Assembly (NCBI GenBank): GCA_963720515.1
Contig: OY970397.1
Coordinates: 930,001 to 994,000, forward strand
Direction: 5' to 3'
Length of the DNA: 64,000 nt
Source of the DNA: G963720515 sp963720515
GTDB lineage: Bacteria; Actinomycetota; Thermoleophilia; Gaiellales; Gaiellaceae
Position 1 is the stretch's first letter. Each line of letters begins with the position of its first letter. Made by a program: the position numbers and the translations under genes. Positions 56,689 to 64,000 of the stretch are shown piece by piece. Under the pieces are notes generated by a model. It worked only from the letters and a program-made list of their open reading frames with translations. It searched no databases and was not told the origin of the DNA.

Positions 56689-56780
56689 GTCCCCACCCTT
56701 GGGTGGGGACCGGTCCGCCCGCCACCCGCTGTCGAGGCTACCCCCGAAGGACGCGCATGTCTGTCACGGATGTGTGCCGA
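56689..56780 (-). repeat. Dispersed intergenic stem-loop element, diverged copy 3
   Basis: Minus-strand reading CGTGACAGACATG, TTCGGGGGTAGCCTCGACAGCGGG, then GTCCCCACCC-AA-GGGTGGGGAC, a perfect 10-bp hairpin (56689-56710). Over the first 46 positions it matches copy 2 at about 33 without gaps; the end hairpin keeps the place but not the sequence of those in copies 1 and 2. The upstream string TCGGCAC is also shared. Lies downstream of trpA in the opposite sense. Confidence 0.6.
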
Positions 56781-56825
56781 TTCGCGCGCGAGCTGCGCCG
56801 ATTCGCGCAACGACCCGAGAAAGAC

Positions 56826-56860
56826 GAAGGCCCGCCGGGCGGCGGGCCTTCGTTTGGTTG
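56826..56860. terminator. Bidirectional terminator between trpA and the RTX gene
   Basis: CGAAGGCCCGCC-GGGC-GGCGGGCCTTCG is a perfect 12-bp stem with a 4-base loop (56826-56853), followed by TTTGG on the plus strand and CTTTCT on the minus strand. It stands in the gap between two converging transcription units, so it can end both. Confidence 0.75.
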
Positions 56861-56935
56861 GCGCCCCGGCCCCGGGCGATGCGGGCCGGCGGCTCGCCCG
56901 GCACCGGTCCGGGTGCAGGCGAGCGCTTTGGTGCC

Positions 56936-57814
56936 CTACGAGATCGTCTTGACGACCTCGCAGTTCACGGCCGTGTCGCCCGGCCGGATGACGGCACGAT
57001 CCGTGCCGTCGCCGCAATCGACGGCGTCCACCATGCCGTCGTCAGCCGCAGTCCAGATGTGATCGTCGCCGGCGCCGCCGTTGACGATGTCGGCGCCCCA
57101 GCCCGCGTGGAGCCAGTCGTCGCCGTCGCCGCCGTTCACGACGTCGTTCCCCGGGCCGCCCCAGGCGCGATCGTTGCCGGCATCGCCGTTCAGCGTGTCG
57201 TTGCCGAACATGCCGAACAGGAAGTCGTTGCCGTCGAGGCCGTTCAGGGTGTCGTTGCCGGCCAGCGCGATCATGATGTCGCGCCCTGCGGTGCCGGTCA
57301 TGACGTCGTCGCCGCGGGTCCCCTTCTGGATCGAGCCGGGGACGCCGTGGCCGCGCACGCTGCGGACGCGCTCGCAGTTCACGGCGGTGTCGCCGGTGCG
57401 GATGAAGGCGCGGTCGAAGCCTGCGCCGCAGTCGATGAAGTCGGGGGCGCTGTCGTCGGCCGCCGAGTGGACGATGTCGTCACCGTCGCCCGCGTCGACC
57501 GAGTCCGTTCCCCAGCCGGTCCAGATCTGGTCGCGGCCGGGACCGCCGTCGACCGAGTCGTCGCCGGGGCCGCCGAAGAGGTAGTCGCCACCCTCGTCGC
57601 CGGAGATCGTGTCGTTGCCGAGCTGGCCGAGGGCGACGTCGCTCCCGCCCTTGCCGGTGATCGTGTCGTTGCCGGCCTTGGCGAGGATGTGGTCGCGCCG
57701 GTCGGTGCCGGTCAGCGTGTCGTCGCCCCTCGTCCCGACGATGACGCGGGCCGAGGCGGTGGCGGCGAATGCAAGCGCCGCAAGCACGATTAGCAGAGGG
57801 ATGACCTTGCGCAC
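56936..57814 (-). CDS. Secreted RTX/hemolysin-type calcium-binding repeat protein
   Basis: 292 residues. Signal peptide MRKVIPLLIVLAALAFAATASA, then GGxGxDxL nonapeptides (for example GGPGDDSVDGGPGRDQI and GGDGDDWLHAGWGAD) that bind calcium as a beta roll. The protein has two halves, each ending in a Cys module of the type DCGxGxDRAxIRxGDTAVNCE, joined by GTRGDDVMTGTAGRDI. No toxin, protease or lipase domain, so it is probably a structural exoprotein or surface matrix component. GTG start with AAAGGAG upstream. Downstream terminator is shared with trp. Confidence 0.88.
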   Translation of the reverse strand: MRKVIPLLIVLAALAFAATASARVIVGTRGDDTLTGTDRRDHILAKAGNDTITGKGGSDVALGQLGNDTISGDEGGDYLFGGPGDDSVDGGPGRDQIWTGWGTDSVDAGDGDDIVHSAADDSAPDFIDCGAGFDRAFIRTGDTAVNCERVRSVRGHGVPGSIQKGTRGDDVMTGTAGRDIMIALAGNDTLNGLDGNDFLFGMFGNDTLNGDAGNDRAWGGPGNDVVNGGDGDDWLHAGWGADIVNGGAGDDHIWTAADDGMVDAVDCGDGTDRAVIRPGDTAVNCEVVKTIS

Positions 57815-58175
57815 TGGTGCTCCTTTCGACGGTGGCTAGCCCGCAGCAAACCAGCGCGCGGTGAACCTGAATGCGGCGATCTGTAAGAAATGCGCGAGGA
57901 GCGGTACGGATCTGTAAGCGGCCCCAGATGCGTCTCGGCCCGCCGAGGGCGGGCCGAGAGCCGGAGAGGCGGTGAGGGGAAACCTAGGAGGAGTCCTCTC
58001 CTCTCCGGCGGGGCGGGGTGAGCGTGATGGCGGCGTCGCGGGTCCGGCCACCGGCTCTGCACCTTTCCGCCGGAACGTGTGCGAGCCTACGACTCGTCTG
58101 TACGCGGAGTTCAAGTGGTCCGTAAGCATCCGGTAAGCGCCTCGCCGACACGGCCGGGACGTAGGCTTCCGCCGG
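57815..58175. other. Intergenic region of 361 bases with two hairpins and repeated TCTGTAAG
   Basis: No gene is visible. It holds a perfect 11-bp hairpin CTCGGCCCGCC-GAG-GGCGGGCCGAG (57934-57958), an inverted pair CCGGAGAGG/CCTCTCCGG spaced by about 34 bases (57961-58013), and two exact GATCTGTAAG strings in the 57878-57920 interval with looser TCCGTAAG and CCGGTAAG near 58120-58140. It must contain promoters for the divergent RTX and carboxylase genes, but no convincing -35/-10 pair stands out. Confidence 0.5.
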
Positions 58176-59735
58176 ATGATCCTCGACTCCCGCGCCGACC
58201 GCGACTCCGACGCGTTCCGCGAGCACCGCGCCCGGATGGAGGCCCTCGTGGCCGAGCTCCGCGAGCGCACCGCGCAGGTCGCGCAGGGCGGCGGACCCGA
58301 GGCGATCGAGAAGCACCGCGCGCGCGGGAAGCTCCTCGCCCGCGAGCGCGTCGACCGCCTCGTGGATCCAGGCACCGCCTTCCTCGAGTTGAACGCACTC
58401 GCCGCCTGGGACGTCTACGACGGCGACGCGCCGGCCGCCGGGATGGTCAGCGGAATCGGCGTCGTCGAGGGCACGGAGTGCGTGATCGTCGCGAACGACG
58501 CGACCGTGAAGGGCGGCACGTACTACCCGCTCACCGTGAAGAAGCACCTGCGCGCGCAGGAGGTGGCGGAGCAGAACCGGCTCCCGTGCATCTACCTCGT
58601 GGACTCGGGCGGCGCGTTCCTGCCGCTCCAGGACGAGGTCTTCCCCGACCGCGACCACTTCGGCCGCATCTTCTTCAACCAGGCGCGCATGTCCGCGCAG
58701 GGGATCCCGCAGATCGCCGTCGTCATGGGCTCGTGCACGGCCGGGGGCGCCTACGTCCCGGCGATGAGCGACGAGACCGTGATCGTGAAGGGCACCGGGA
58801 CGATCTTCCTCGGGGGCCCGCCGCTCGTCAAGGCGGCGACCGGCGAGGAGGTGAGCGCCGAGGAGCTCGGCGGCGCCGACGTCCACTCGCGCATCTCCGG
58901 CGTGACCGACCACTACGCGACGAGCGACGAGCACGCCCTCGCCCTCGCGCGCGAGATCGTGGCGAACCTGAGCGTCCGCAAGCCGGACCTCCCGTGGGAT
59001 CCGGAGGAGCCGGAGGAGCCGCTCCACGACCCGGCCGACCTGTACGGCGTCGTGCCCGAGGACTACCGGATCGGCTACGACGTCCGCGAGGTGATCGCGC
59101 GGATCGTCGACGGCAGCCGCCTCCACGAGTTCAAGCCGTTGTACGGCGAGACGCTCGTCACCGGCTTCGCGCACATCGAGGGCTTCCCGGTCGCGATCCT
59201 CGCGAACAACGGCGTCCTCTTCTCGGAGAGCGCGCTCAAGGGCGCCCACTTCATCGAGCTCGCCTGCAAGCGGCGCGTGCCGCTTGTCTTCCTCCAGAAC
59301 ATCACCGGCTTCATGGTCGGCAAGGAGTACGAGGCGGGCGGGATCGCGAAGGACGGGGCCAAGCTGGTCACGGCCGTCGCCTCCGCGGAGGTGCCGAAGT
59401 TCACGGTCATTCTCGGCGGCTCGTTCGGCGCGGGGAACTACGGGATGTGCGGGCGCGCGTACGCACCGCGGCAGCTCTGGATGTGGCCGAACGCGCGCAT
59501 CTCGGTGATGGGCGGCGAGCAGGCGGCGATGGTGCTCTCGACCGTCGGGAAGAGCGACCCGGACGAGATTCGCGCCAAGTACGAGCGCGAGGGCAACCCG
59601 TATCACTCGACCGCGCGCCTTTGGGACGACGGCGTCATCGATCCCCTGGACACGCGGCGCGTGCTGGCGCTCGGCATCGCGGCCTCGCTCAACGCGCCGG
59701 TCCCCGAGACCACGTTCGGCGTCTTCAGGATGTAG
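58176..59735 (+). CDS. Methylcrotonyl-CoA carboxylase, carboxyltransferase (beta) subunit
   Basis: 519 residues with two crotonase-type halves. GKLLARERVDRLVDPGTAFLEL, LVDSGGAFLPLQDEVFPDRDHFGRIFFNQARMSAQGIPQIAVVMGSCTAGGAYVPAMSDE, then LYGETLVTGFAHIEGFPVAILANNGVLFSESALKGAHFIELACKRRVPLVFLQNITGFMVG, the wording characteristic of MCC-beta rather than propionyl- or acetyl-CoA carboxylase. Works with a biotin carboxylase/BCCP alpha subunit that is not in this window. Leucine degradation. ATG 58176. The hydratase at 63224 could take the next step. Confidence 0.93.
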   Translation: MILDSRADRDSDAFREHRARMEALVAELRERTAQVAQGGGPEAIEKHRARGKLLARERVDRLVDPGTAFLELNALAAWDVYDGDAPAAGMVSGIGVVEGTECVIVANDATVKGGTYYPLTVKKHLRAQEVAEQNRLPCIYLVDSGGAFLPLQDEVFPDRDHFGRIFFNQARMSAQGIPQIAVVMGSCTAGGAYVPAMSDETVIVKGTGTIFLGGPPLVKAATGEEVSAEELGGADVHSRISGVTDHYATSDEHALALAREIVANLSVRKPDLPWDPEEPEEPLHDPADLYGVVPEDYRIGYDVREVIARIVDGSRLHEFKPLYGETLVTGFAHIEGFPVAILANNGVLFSESALKGAHFIELACKRRVPLVFLQNITGFMVGKEYEAGGIAKDGAKLVTAVASAEVPKFTVILGGSFGAGNYGMCGRAYAPRQLWMWPNARISVMGGEQAAMVLSTVGKSDPDEIRAKYEREGNPYHSTARLWDDGVIDPLDTRRVLALGIAASLNAPVPETTFGVFRM

Positions 59736-59737
59736 GC

Positions 59738-60097
59738 GTGGGCTACGACGTCGTGGACATCGACACGCTCGAGGGCGAGGGCCCGGGCGGCGCGGTGCGC
59801 AAGTTGCGGCGCTCGCTCGGCGCGCACGCGTTCGGGTTCAACCACTTCCGCCTGCAGCCGGGCGTCACGGGGCGCGAGCACGACCACGCCGCGGATCGCC
59901 AGGAGGAGGTCTACGTCGTCCTGCGCGGGTCGGGCGTCATGCGCGTTGGCGACGACGAGGTCGATCTCCGGCCCGGCATCGTCCTCCGGGTCGATCCGGA
60001 CACCGTCCGCGTGCCGACGGCCGGCTCGGACGGCCTCGACTTCGTCACGTTCGGCGCCCCGCTCGACCGGCTGTACGAGCCGCCCGAGTGGGGCTAG
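59738..60097 (+). CDS. Cupin-domain protein
   Basis: 119 residues. Cupin motif 1 GREHDHAADRQEEVYVVLRGSG (HxH...E) and motif 2 PGIVLRVDPDTVRVPTAGSD; the second His of motif 2 is not obvious, so metal binding may be partial. Small single-cupin proteins often sense or isomerise sugars or acyl compounds. GTG two bases after the carboxylase stop, so it is in that operon. Function unknown. Confidence 0.82.
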   Translation: MGYDVVDIDTLEGEGPGGAVRKLRRSLGAHAFGFNHFRLQPGVTGREHDHAADRQEEVYVVLRGSGVMRVGDDEVDLRPGIVLRVDPDTVRVPTAGSDGLDFVTFGAPLDRLYEPPEWG

Positions 60098-60101
60098 CGC
60101 C

Positions 60102-60422
60102 GTGGTCGTCCGGCTCGTCCTCTGGAACCTCGCCGACACCGCCCGCACGGTGGCCGAGCTGCGGGAGCACCTGCGCGAGGAGGAGGCCGTCGCGTTCACG
60201 GACGTCCCGGGGCTCCGGTTCAAGGCGTGGGTGTCGGACGACCTCACCGAGCGGTGGGGCGCGATCGAGCTCTGGGAGTCGGCGGAGGCGGCCGACGCGG
60301 AGATCCCCGGCCGCATGCGCGAGCTGATCGGGAAGGATCCGGACATCGCCGAGACGTTCGACCTCGAGGCGACGCTGGCCGGCGCTCCCGAGCTCTCGCA
60401 CCTCGGGCTCGCGTTCGAGTAG
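60102..60422 (+). CDS. Small protein, possible dimeric alpha/beta-barrel (monooxygenase-like)
   Basis: 106 residues, GTG start four bases after the cupin stop. VVVRLVLWNLADTARTVAELREHL and FKAWVSDDLTERWGAIELWESAEAADAE look like the strand-helix pattern and W-x-SxExA of YdhR/ABM-type ferredoxin-like folds. No catalytic residues can be named. Same operon as the carboxylase and cupin. Confidence 0.65.
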   Translation: MVVRLVLWNLADTARTVAELREHLREEEAVAFTDVPGLRFKAWVSDDLTERWGAIELWESAEAADAEIPGRMRELIGKDPDIAETFDLEATLAGAPELSHLGLAFE

Positions 60423-60477
60423 CCAACGGCCCGTCCGGCGCGGCCGCGTCCCTTCCGGACAGGGCCGAAAGTGCGAA

Positions 60478-60506
60478 TTGACGCCGCCCGACTGCGCCTC
60501 TAGCGT
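60478..60506 (+). promoter_or_regulatory. Candidate promoter for the secreted-protein gene
   Basis: TTGACG and TAGCGT separated by 17 bases. The preceding 60427-60465 contains a hairpin GGCCCGTCCGG/CCGGACAGGGCC with one bulged base that could end transcription of the upstream operon. A leader of about 60 bases runs to the ATG at 60567. Confidence 0.5.
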
Positions 60507-60566
60507 CAAGGCCGAAACCCCCAGAGCAAGGCTTGATGCGCCCGTCTCGAGCCGGAAAGGAACGAG

Positions 60567-61457
60567 ATGCGGCGCATATTGGTGTTGGGAGTCGTGCTCG
60601 CCGCCGTCGGAGGAGCCCTCGTGCTCGGGTCGAGCTCGACACCCGCGGGACACAGGACGATCCTCATGAGCGAGGAGAGCCTTCCGGGCGGCGCGGTCAA
60701 GCGCGAGTGGTCGAACGGCGCCACCTTCGTCGGGGACGCCGACGCGGTCGTCACGTTCACCGAGAACGCGGCCGGCGAGGCGACCGGCGCGGCAGTCGCC
60801 GTCCCCGGGGTCGCGTCCGCGGCGGGCTTCGCGGCGAAGGCGCGCGCCTACCGCCGGGCGGGGCGAAGCCCGGAGAAGGACATGCGCGCGGCGGGAATCC
60901 CGCTGCCTCCGCGCCCGCGGCACACTCGGGCGCGCGTCCCGATTCTCGCCCGCAACTACGGGACGCCCAATGTCATCTACGACTCCGGCTGCGTGAACCT
61001 CAACCGGACCGACGCGACCTGGCGCGGCTGTTACACGCGCAAGGGGACCGCTTCCAGCGACTGCTGCGCCTTCTACCTCGCGGACTCGTCGCAGGCGAGC
61101 GGCCACGCGAAGAGCGGCGGCCACTGGCTGATCCGCGGCGGCGGGGAGCAGCGGTACGCGAGCGGCACGTCGATCGTCCAGTGGAGTCCGGGCTCGGACG
61201 TCAGCTCGTCGTCGTGCACCGAATCGAACGTCTCGCTGTCCGGATACGGCGTGACCCTCTCGCGCGGCTACACCCGCTGCCCCAAGGTGATCCACATCGA
61301 CGTCACTGCGACGAAGTTCAACGCGACCTGGCAGGGCTGCAGGGGCTCGACCACATCGCCGGGCGCTGCCGAGGCGGCGTTCGTCAAGGTCCCGACCGGC
61401 AGGAGTCCTACCCTCGTCTACGCCGTTGCCACGGTCACGCAGCCGTTCAGCTGCTAG
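60567..61457 (+). CDS. Secreted cysteine-containing protein of unknown function
   Basis: 296 residues. Signal peptide MRRILVLGVVLAAVGGALVLG, a proline/arginine-rich spacer (PLPPRPRHTRARVP) and a globular domain with eight or so cysteines (SGCVNLNRT, WRGCYTRKGTASSDCCAFYL, SSSCTES, YTRCPKVI, WQGCRGS, FSC at the end), suggesting several disulfides and an extracellular location. No family recognised. Good AGGAACGAG-type RBS. The lipoprotein gene overlaps its end. Confidence 0.78.
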   Translation: MRRILVLGVVLAAVGGALVLGSSSTPAGHRTILMSEESLPGGAVKREWSNGATFVGDADAVVTFTENAAGEATGAAVAVPGVASAAGFAAKARAYRRAGRSPEKDMRAAGIPLPPRPRHTRARVPILARNYGTPNVIYDSGCVNLNRTDATWRGCYTRKGTASSDCCAFYLADSSQASGHAKSGGHWLIRGGGEQRYASGTSIVQWSPGSDVSSSSCTESNVSLSGYGVTLSRGYTRCPKVIHIDVTATKFNATWQGCRGSTTSPGAAEAAFVKVPTGRSPTLVYAVATVTQPFSC

Positions 61458-61896
61458 CCGTCCGCGGACGGGGCGCGCGCCCGCGCGCGCCCTCCCGGCC
61501 CTGGCCGCGATCGCCGTCGTCCTCGCGACCGGATGCGGCGGCGGCTCCTCGGACGCGAACGCCGACCACGAGCGCTCGCTCACGAGCGGGATGGGGCTCG
61601 CGGGAACCGTCCACTGCTCGGGGTCGGAGTGCCGGGTGACGACGCTCCAGTCGCTCGCCACCGAGGACGAGGCCTGGCTCGTCGCGCTCCCGGTCGTCGC
61701 CGCCGTGAACGACGACCCGGACCTGGCGGCGATCCGCACGCTCCACCTGACGGTGATGAACCGCGAGGGGACGCGGGAGGCGCGGTTCTCCTGCTCCTTC
61801 CCGGCCGACCGGACCTCGACCTCGTCCGGCGCGCCGACCACGACCACGGTCGAGCTCGTGCACGAGCTCTGCGAGGGAAGCTTCTCGGGCTTCTGA
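61426..61896 (+). CDS. Putative lipoprotein
   Basis: 156 residues if the TTG at 61426 is used; the start is uncertain because no ATG/GTG precedes the signal region. Twin-arginine-rich start, hydrophobic stretch ALAAIAVVLATGCGGG with a lipobox (ATGC), then a secreted domain with VHCSGSECRVTT and a C-terminal CEGSFSGF. Unknown function. It overlaps the preceding gene by 32 bases and may be co-translated with it. Confidence 0.6.
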   Translation: MPRSRSRSAASRPRTGRAPARALPALAAIAVVLATGCGGGSSDANADHERSLTSGMGLAGTVHCSGSECRVTTLQSLATEDEAWLVALPVVAAVNDDPDLAAIRTLHLTVMNREGTREARFSCSFPADRTSTSSGAPTTTTVELVHELCEGSFSGF

Positions 61897-61922
61897 GCCT
61901 CGATGCCGCTTAGACTCGCTCC

Positions 61923-63227
61923 GTGGACGACGAGCGCGAGCGGTTCCTGATCCGCTACGCGGGCGGCTTCGCGCCGTTCACGGTCGCGCGCGCCGAGGGC
62001 GCCTGGGTCGAGACCACCGATGGCCGCCGGATCCTCGACTTCACGTCCGGCCAGATCTGCTCCACGCTCGGCCACAACCACCCGCGCATCCTCGAGGCGA
62101 TCCGCGGCAGCCTCGACACCGTCCTCCACCTGAACTCGTGGATGCTTTCCGAGCCGGTGCTCGCGCTCGCCGAGCGCCTCGCCGGCCTCGTCCCCGACCC
62201 GCTCGACCGCGTGATGCTCCTGAACACCGGATCGGAGGCGAACGAGGTCGCGCTCAAGCTCGCGAAGATGCACACCGGCCGCTGGGAGGTCGTCGGACTG
62301 ACGCGCGGCTTCCACGGGCTCCTCGCCGGCATCGCGTCCGTGAACTTCTCCATGGCGCACGCCGGGTACGGACCCCTCCTGCCCGGCTCGTTCGCCCTCC
62401 CGGCGCCGTACGAGTACCGCTGTCCGGTTCGGCACTGCGACGGCGCCTGCGACTGCACGTGCCTCGAGACCGGGTTCGACCTGATCGACCAGCAGTCGGT
62501 CGGCGCGCTCTGCGCCGTCGTCGCCGAGCCGGTGCTCTCGGCGGGCGGGATCATCGTCCCGCCCGACGGGTACTTCCAGCGCCTGCGCGAGCTCTGCGAC
62601 GAGCGCGGCATGCTCCTCGTCGCGGACGAGGCCCAGACCGGCTTCGGCCGGCTCGGGACGATGTTCGGCTTCGAGCACGACGGGATCGTCCCCGACCTCG
62701 TCGCCGTATCGAAGACGCTCGGCGGCGGCGTCCCCATCGCGGCCACGATCACGAGCGCGGCGATCGAGGAGGACGTCGTCGGCAAGGGCTTCCTCCACGT
62801 CACCTCGCACGTCTCCGACCCGCTCCCGGCCGCGGCGGGCCTGGCCGTCCTCGACGTGATCGAGGAGGAGCGCCTGGTCGACCGTGCCCGCGAGCGCGGC
62901 GAGTACCTCCTCGCAGGGCTCCGCGAGCTCCAGGCGCGGCACGAACAGATCGGCGACGTCCGCGGGCGCGGCCTGCTCGCCGGACTCGAGCTCGTCACCG
63001 ACCGCGAGTCGCGCGAGCCGGCGAACGCGCTCGGTGCCGCCGTCACAGCCGAGTGCCTCGACCGCGGCCTCTCGATGAACATCGTCCGCGCCGGGTCGAG
63101 CGCGAACTGCTTCCGCATGGCGCCGCCGCTCTCGATCGCCGAGGACGAGATCGACACGGCCGTGTCCATCCTCGACGAGTCGCTCGCCGCCGTCCTCGCA
63201 CGCGACGCGGAGCTCGCCGCCCGGTGA
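61923..63227 (+). CDS. Class III aminotransferase, dialkylglycine-decarboxylase-like
   Basis: 434 residues. ILDFTSGQICSTLGHNHPRILEAI, LLNTGSEANEVALKLAKMHTG, VLSAGGIIVPPDGYFQRLRELCDERGMLLVADEAQTGFGRLGTMFGFEHDGIVPDLVAVSKTLGGGVPIAATI with PLP lysine in SKTLGGG. The SGQxxSTLGHNHP opening and DEAQTGFGR fit 2,2-dialkylglycine decarboxylase/aspartate-aminotransferase-family members. An unusual cysteine cluster CPVRHCDGACDCTC lies near residue 165. Amino substrate not known. GTG start. Confidence 0.88.
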   Translation: MDDERERFLIRYAGGFAPFTVARAEGAWVETTDGRRILDFTSGQICSTLGHNHPRILEAIRGSLDTVLHLNSWMLSEPVLALAERLAGLVPDPLDRVMLLNTGSEANEVALKLAKMHTGRWEVVGLTRGFHGLLAGIASVNFSMAHAGYGPLLPGSFALPAPYEYRCPVRHCDGACDCTCLETGFDLIDQQSVGALCAVVAEPVLSAGGIIVPPDGYFQRLRELCDERGMLLVADEAQTGFGRLGTMFGFEHDGIVPDLVAVSKTLGGGVPIAATITSAAIEEDVVGKGFLHVTSHVSDPLPAAAGLAVLDVIEEERLVDRARERGEYLLAGLRELQARHEQIGDVRGRGLLAGLELVTDRESREPANALGAAVTAECLDRGLSMNIVRAGSSANCFRMAPPLSIAEDEIDTAVSILDESLAAVLARDAELAAR

Positions 63228-63997
63228 GCGCCCTCCGGATCGAACGGGACGGCCCCGTCCTGCGGGTCACGCTGGCCCGGCCGGAGCGCCGCAACGCCTT
63301 CGACGCCGCCCTCATCGCGGAGCTGACCGAGGCGTTCGCGCCGGACGCGGTCGGCGACGCCCGCGCGGTCGTCCTCTCGGGGGACGGACAGAGCTTCTGC
63401 GCCGGGGCCGACGTCGAGTGGCAGCGTGCCTCGATCGACCTCAGCTACGAGGAGAACGTCGAGGACGCGACGAGGCTCCTCCGCATGCTCGAGGCGATCC
63501 GCGACTGCCCGGCGCCGGTCGTCTGCCGCGCGCACGGCTACGTCCTCGGCGGCGGCTCGGGCCTCGTCGCCTGCACCGACACAACCGTCGCCGCGCCCGA
63601 CACGGTCTTCGGGTTCACCGAGGTGAAGCTCGGGATCATCCCCGCGGTGATCTCCCCGATGGTGCTCGCGAAGATCGGCTCGCGGGCCCGCCGGTACTTC
63701 ACGACGGGCGAGCGCTTCGACGCCGAGACCGCCCTCCGCATCGGCCTCGTGGACGAGATCGCCGACGACGCCGAGGCCGCGGTCGAGCGCATCGTCGCCG
63801 AGCTCCTGACGTCCGGCGCCGCCGCCGCGCGCGAGGCGAAGAAGCTCGTCCTCTCACCGCCCCAGCGCGACGAGCTTCCGCACGTCGCCGCGCGGATGCG
63901 CACGAGCCCCGAAGGCCAGGAGGGCCTCCGCGCGTTCCTCGAGAAGCGCGCCGCCGAGGGCGGCTGGGGCGTCTACGCGCCGCGCGACGACCGCTAG
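63224..63997 (+). CDS. Enoyl-CoA hydratase/isomerase (methylglutaconyl-CoA hydratase-like)
   Basis: 257 residues, GTG overlapping the aminotransferase stop. RVTLARPERRNAFDAALIAEL, SFCAGADVEWQRA (oxyanion), AHGYVLGGGSGLVACTDTTVA, FGFTEVKLGIIPAVISPMVLAKIG with the catalytic Glu of the second motif; the first Glu position of classical hydratases is Ser/Gly (GGGSGLVA), as in methylglutaconyl-CoA hydratase and related isomerases. With the carboxylase at 58176 it suggests leucine catabolism. Ends three bases before the window edge. Confidence 0.9.
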   Translation: MSALRIERDGPVLRVTLARPERRNAFDAALIAELTEAFAPDAVGDARAVVLSGDGQSFCAGADVEWQRASIDLSYEENVEDATRLLRMLEAIRDCPAPVVCRAHGYVLGGGSGLVACTDTTVAAPDTVFGFTEVKLGIIPAVISPMVLAKIGSRARRYFTTGERFDAETALRIGLVDEIADDAEAAVERIVAELLTSGAAAAREAKKLVLSPPQRDELPHVAARMRTSPEGQEGLRAFLEKRAAEGGWGVYAPRDDR

Positions 63998-64000
63998 GCG

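Noticed and set aside
58085..58110. Possible degenerate element copy (GCGAGCCTACGACTCGTCTGT)
   Set aside because: Short partial similarity with different spacing and no hairpins; not enough to call.
57984..59606. A 540-codon frame opposite the carboxyltransferase gene
   Set aside because: The plus-strand protein is a clear MCC-beta; the antisense frame has no motifs, only composition bias.

Overview
The window is a very GC-rich bacterial chromosome segment with tightly packed, often overlapping genes (ATGA, GTGA and TGATG junctions) and many GTG starts. Gene content and order point to an actinobacterium outside the classical mycelial groups; I infer a Thermoleophilia/Gaiella-like lineage. 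The inference rests on the macro-order rpmE - DUF1385 - prfA - prmC - tsaC - glyA - upp - wecA - atpI - atpBEFH - atpAG, on menaquinone-type energy metabolism with EtfAB and ETF dehydrogenase, and on abundant acyl-CoA catabolism. I see no tRNA, rRNA, CRISPR array, transposase or phage gene.

Layout. 1-9.3 kb: F1Fo ATP synthase genes on the minus strand, split into atpIBEFH and atpAG by a three-gene plus-strand block (small membrane protein, kinase-like/methyltransferase, membrane sulfatase-like protein). 9.4-18.3 kb: surface-glycan genes (DUF354 glycosyltransferase-like protein, WecA-type phosphotransferase, UDP-sugar dehydrogenase, epimerases, and a fusion of a TIM-barrel isomerase with a CapD-like epimerase). 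18.3-25.8 kb: housekeeping genes (upp, glyA, tsaC, prmC, prfA, DUF1385, rpmE, threonine dehydratase). 25.8-29.3 kb: ETF dehydrogenase and etfAB. 30.2-31.9 kb: thiGSE behind a TPP riboswitch. 31.9-44.4 kb: acyl-CoA and propionate metabolism (enoyl-CoA hydratase, split methylmalonyl-CoA mutase, cobalamin adenosyltransferase, acyl-CoA dehydrogenase, 3-hydroxyacyl-CoA dehydrogenase, thiolase) mixed with cyclic-di-GMP-type proteins (a MshEN protein and an HD-GYP regulator). 44.4-50.7 kb: M48 protease with DUF4389 protein, TetR-MFS efflux pair, ABC exporter. 50.7-56.6 kb: complete trp operon trpL-E-G-D-CF-B-A with promoter, leader peptide and attenuator. 56.9-64 kb: RTX-repeat secreted protein, methylcrotonyl-CoA carboxylase beta subunit, cupin, secreted protein and lipoprotein, class III aminotransferase, enoyl-CoA hydratase.

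How the genes work together. Acyl-CoA dehydrogenase electrons pass through EtfAB and ETF dehydrogenase to quinone and finally support the ATP synthase. Mutase, B12 subunit and adenosyltransferase form a propionyl-CoA route. The carboxyltransferase and final hydratase suggest leucine breakdown.

Two window-wide observations stand out. First, a dispersed intergenic element of about 80-95 bp occurs three times (near 32.7, 39.7 and 56.7 kb), two copies about 91 percent identical, with conserved stem-loops. Second, at least ten apparent single-base (+1, G or C) insertions break eight otherwise well-conserved genes, including the essential prfA and three times within trpG; assembly or sequencing error is the likeliest cause, so products of those genes should be read across the shifts.
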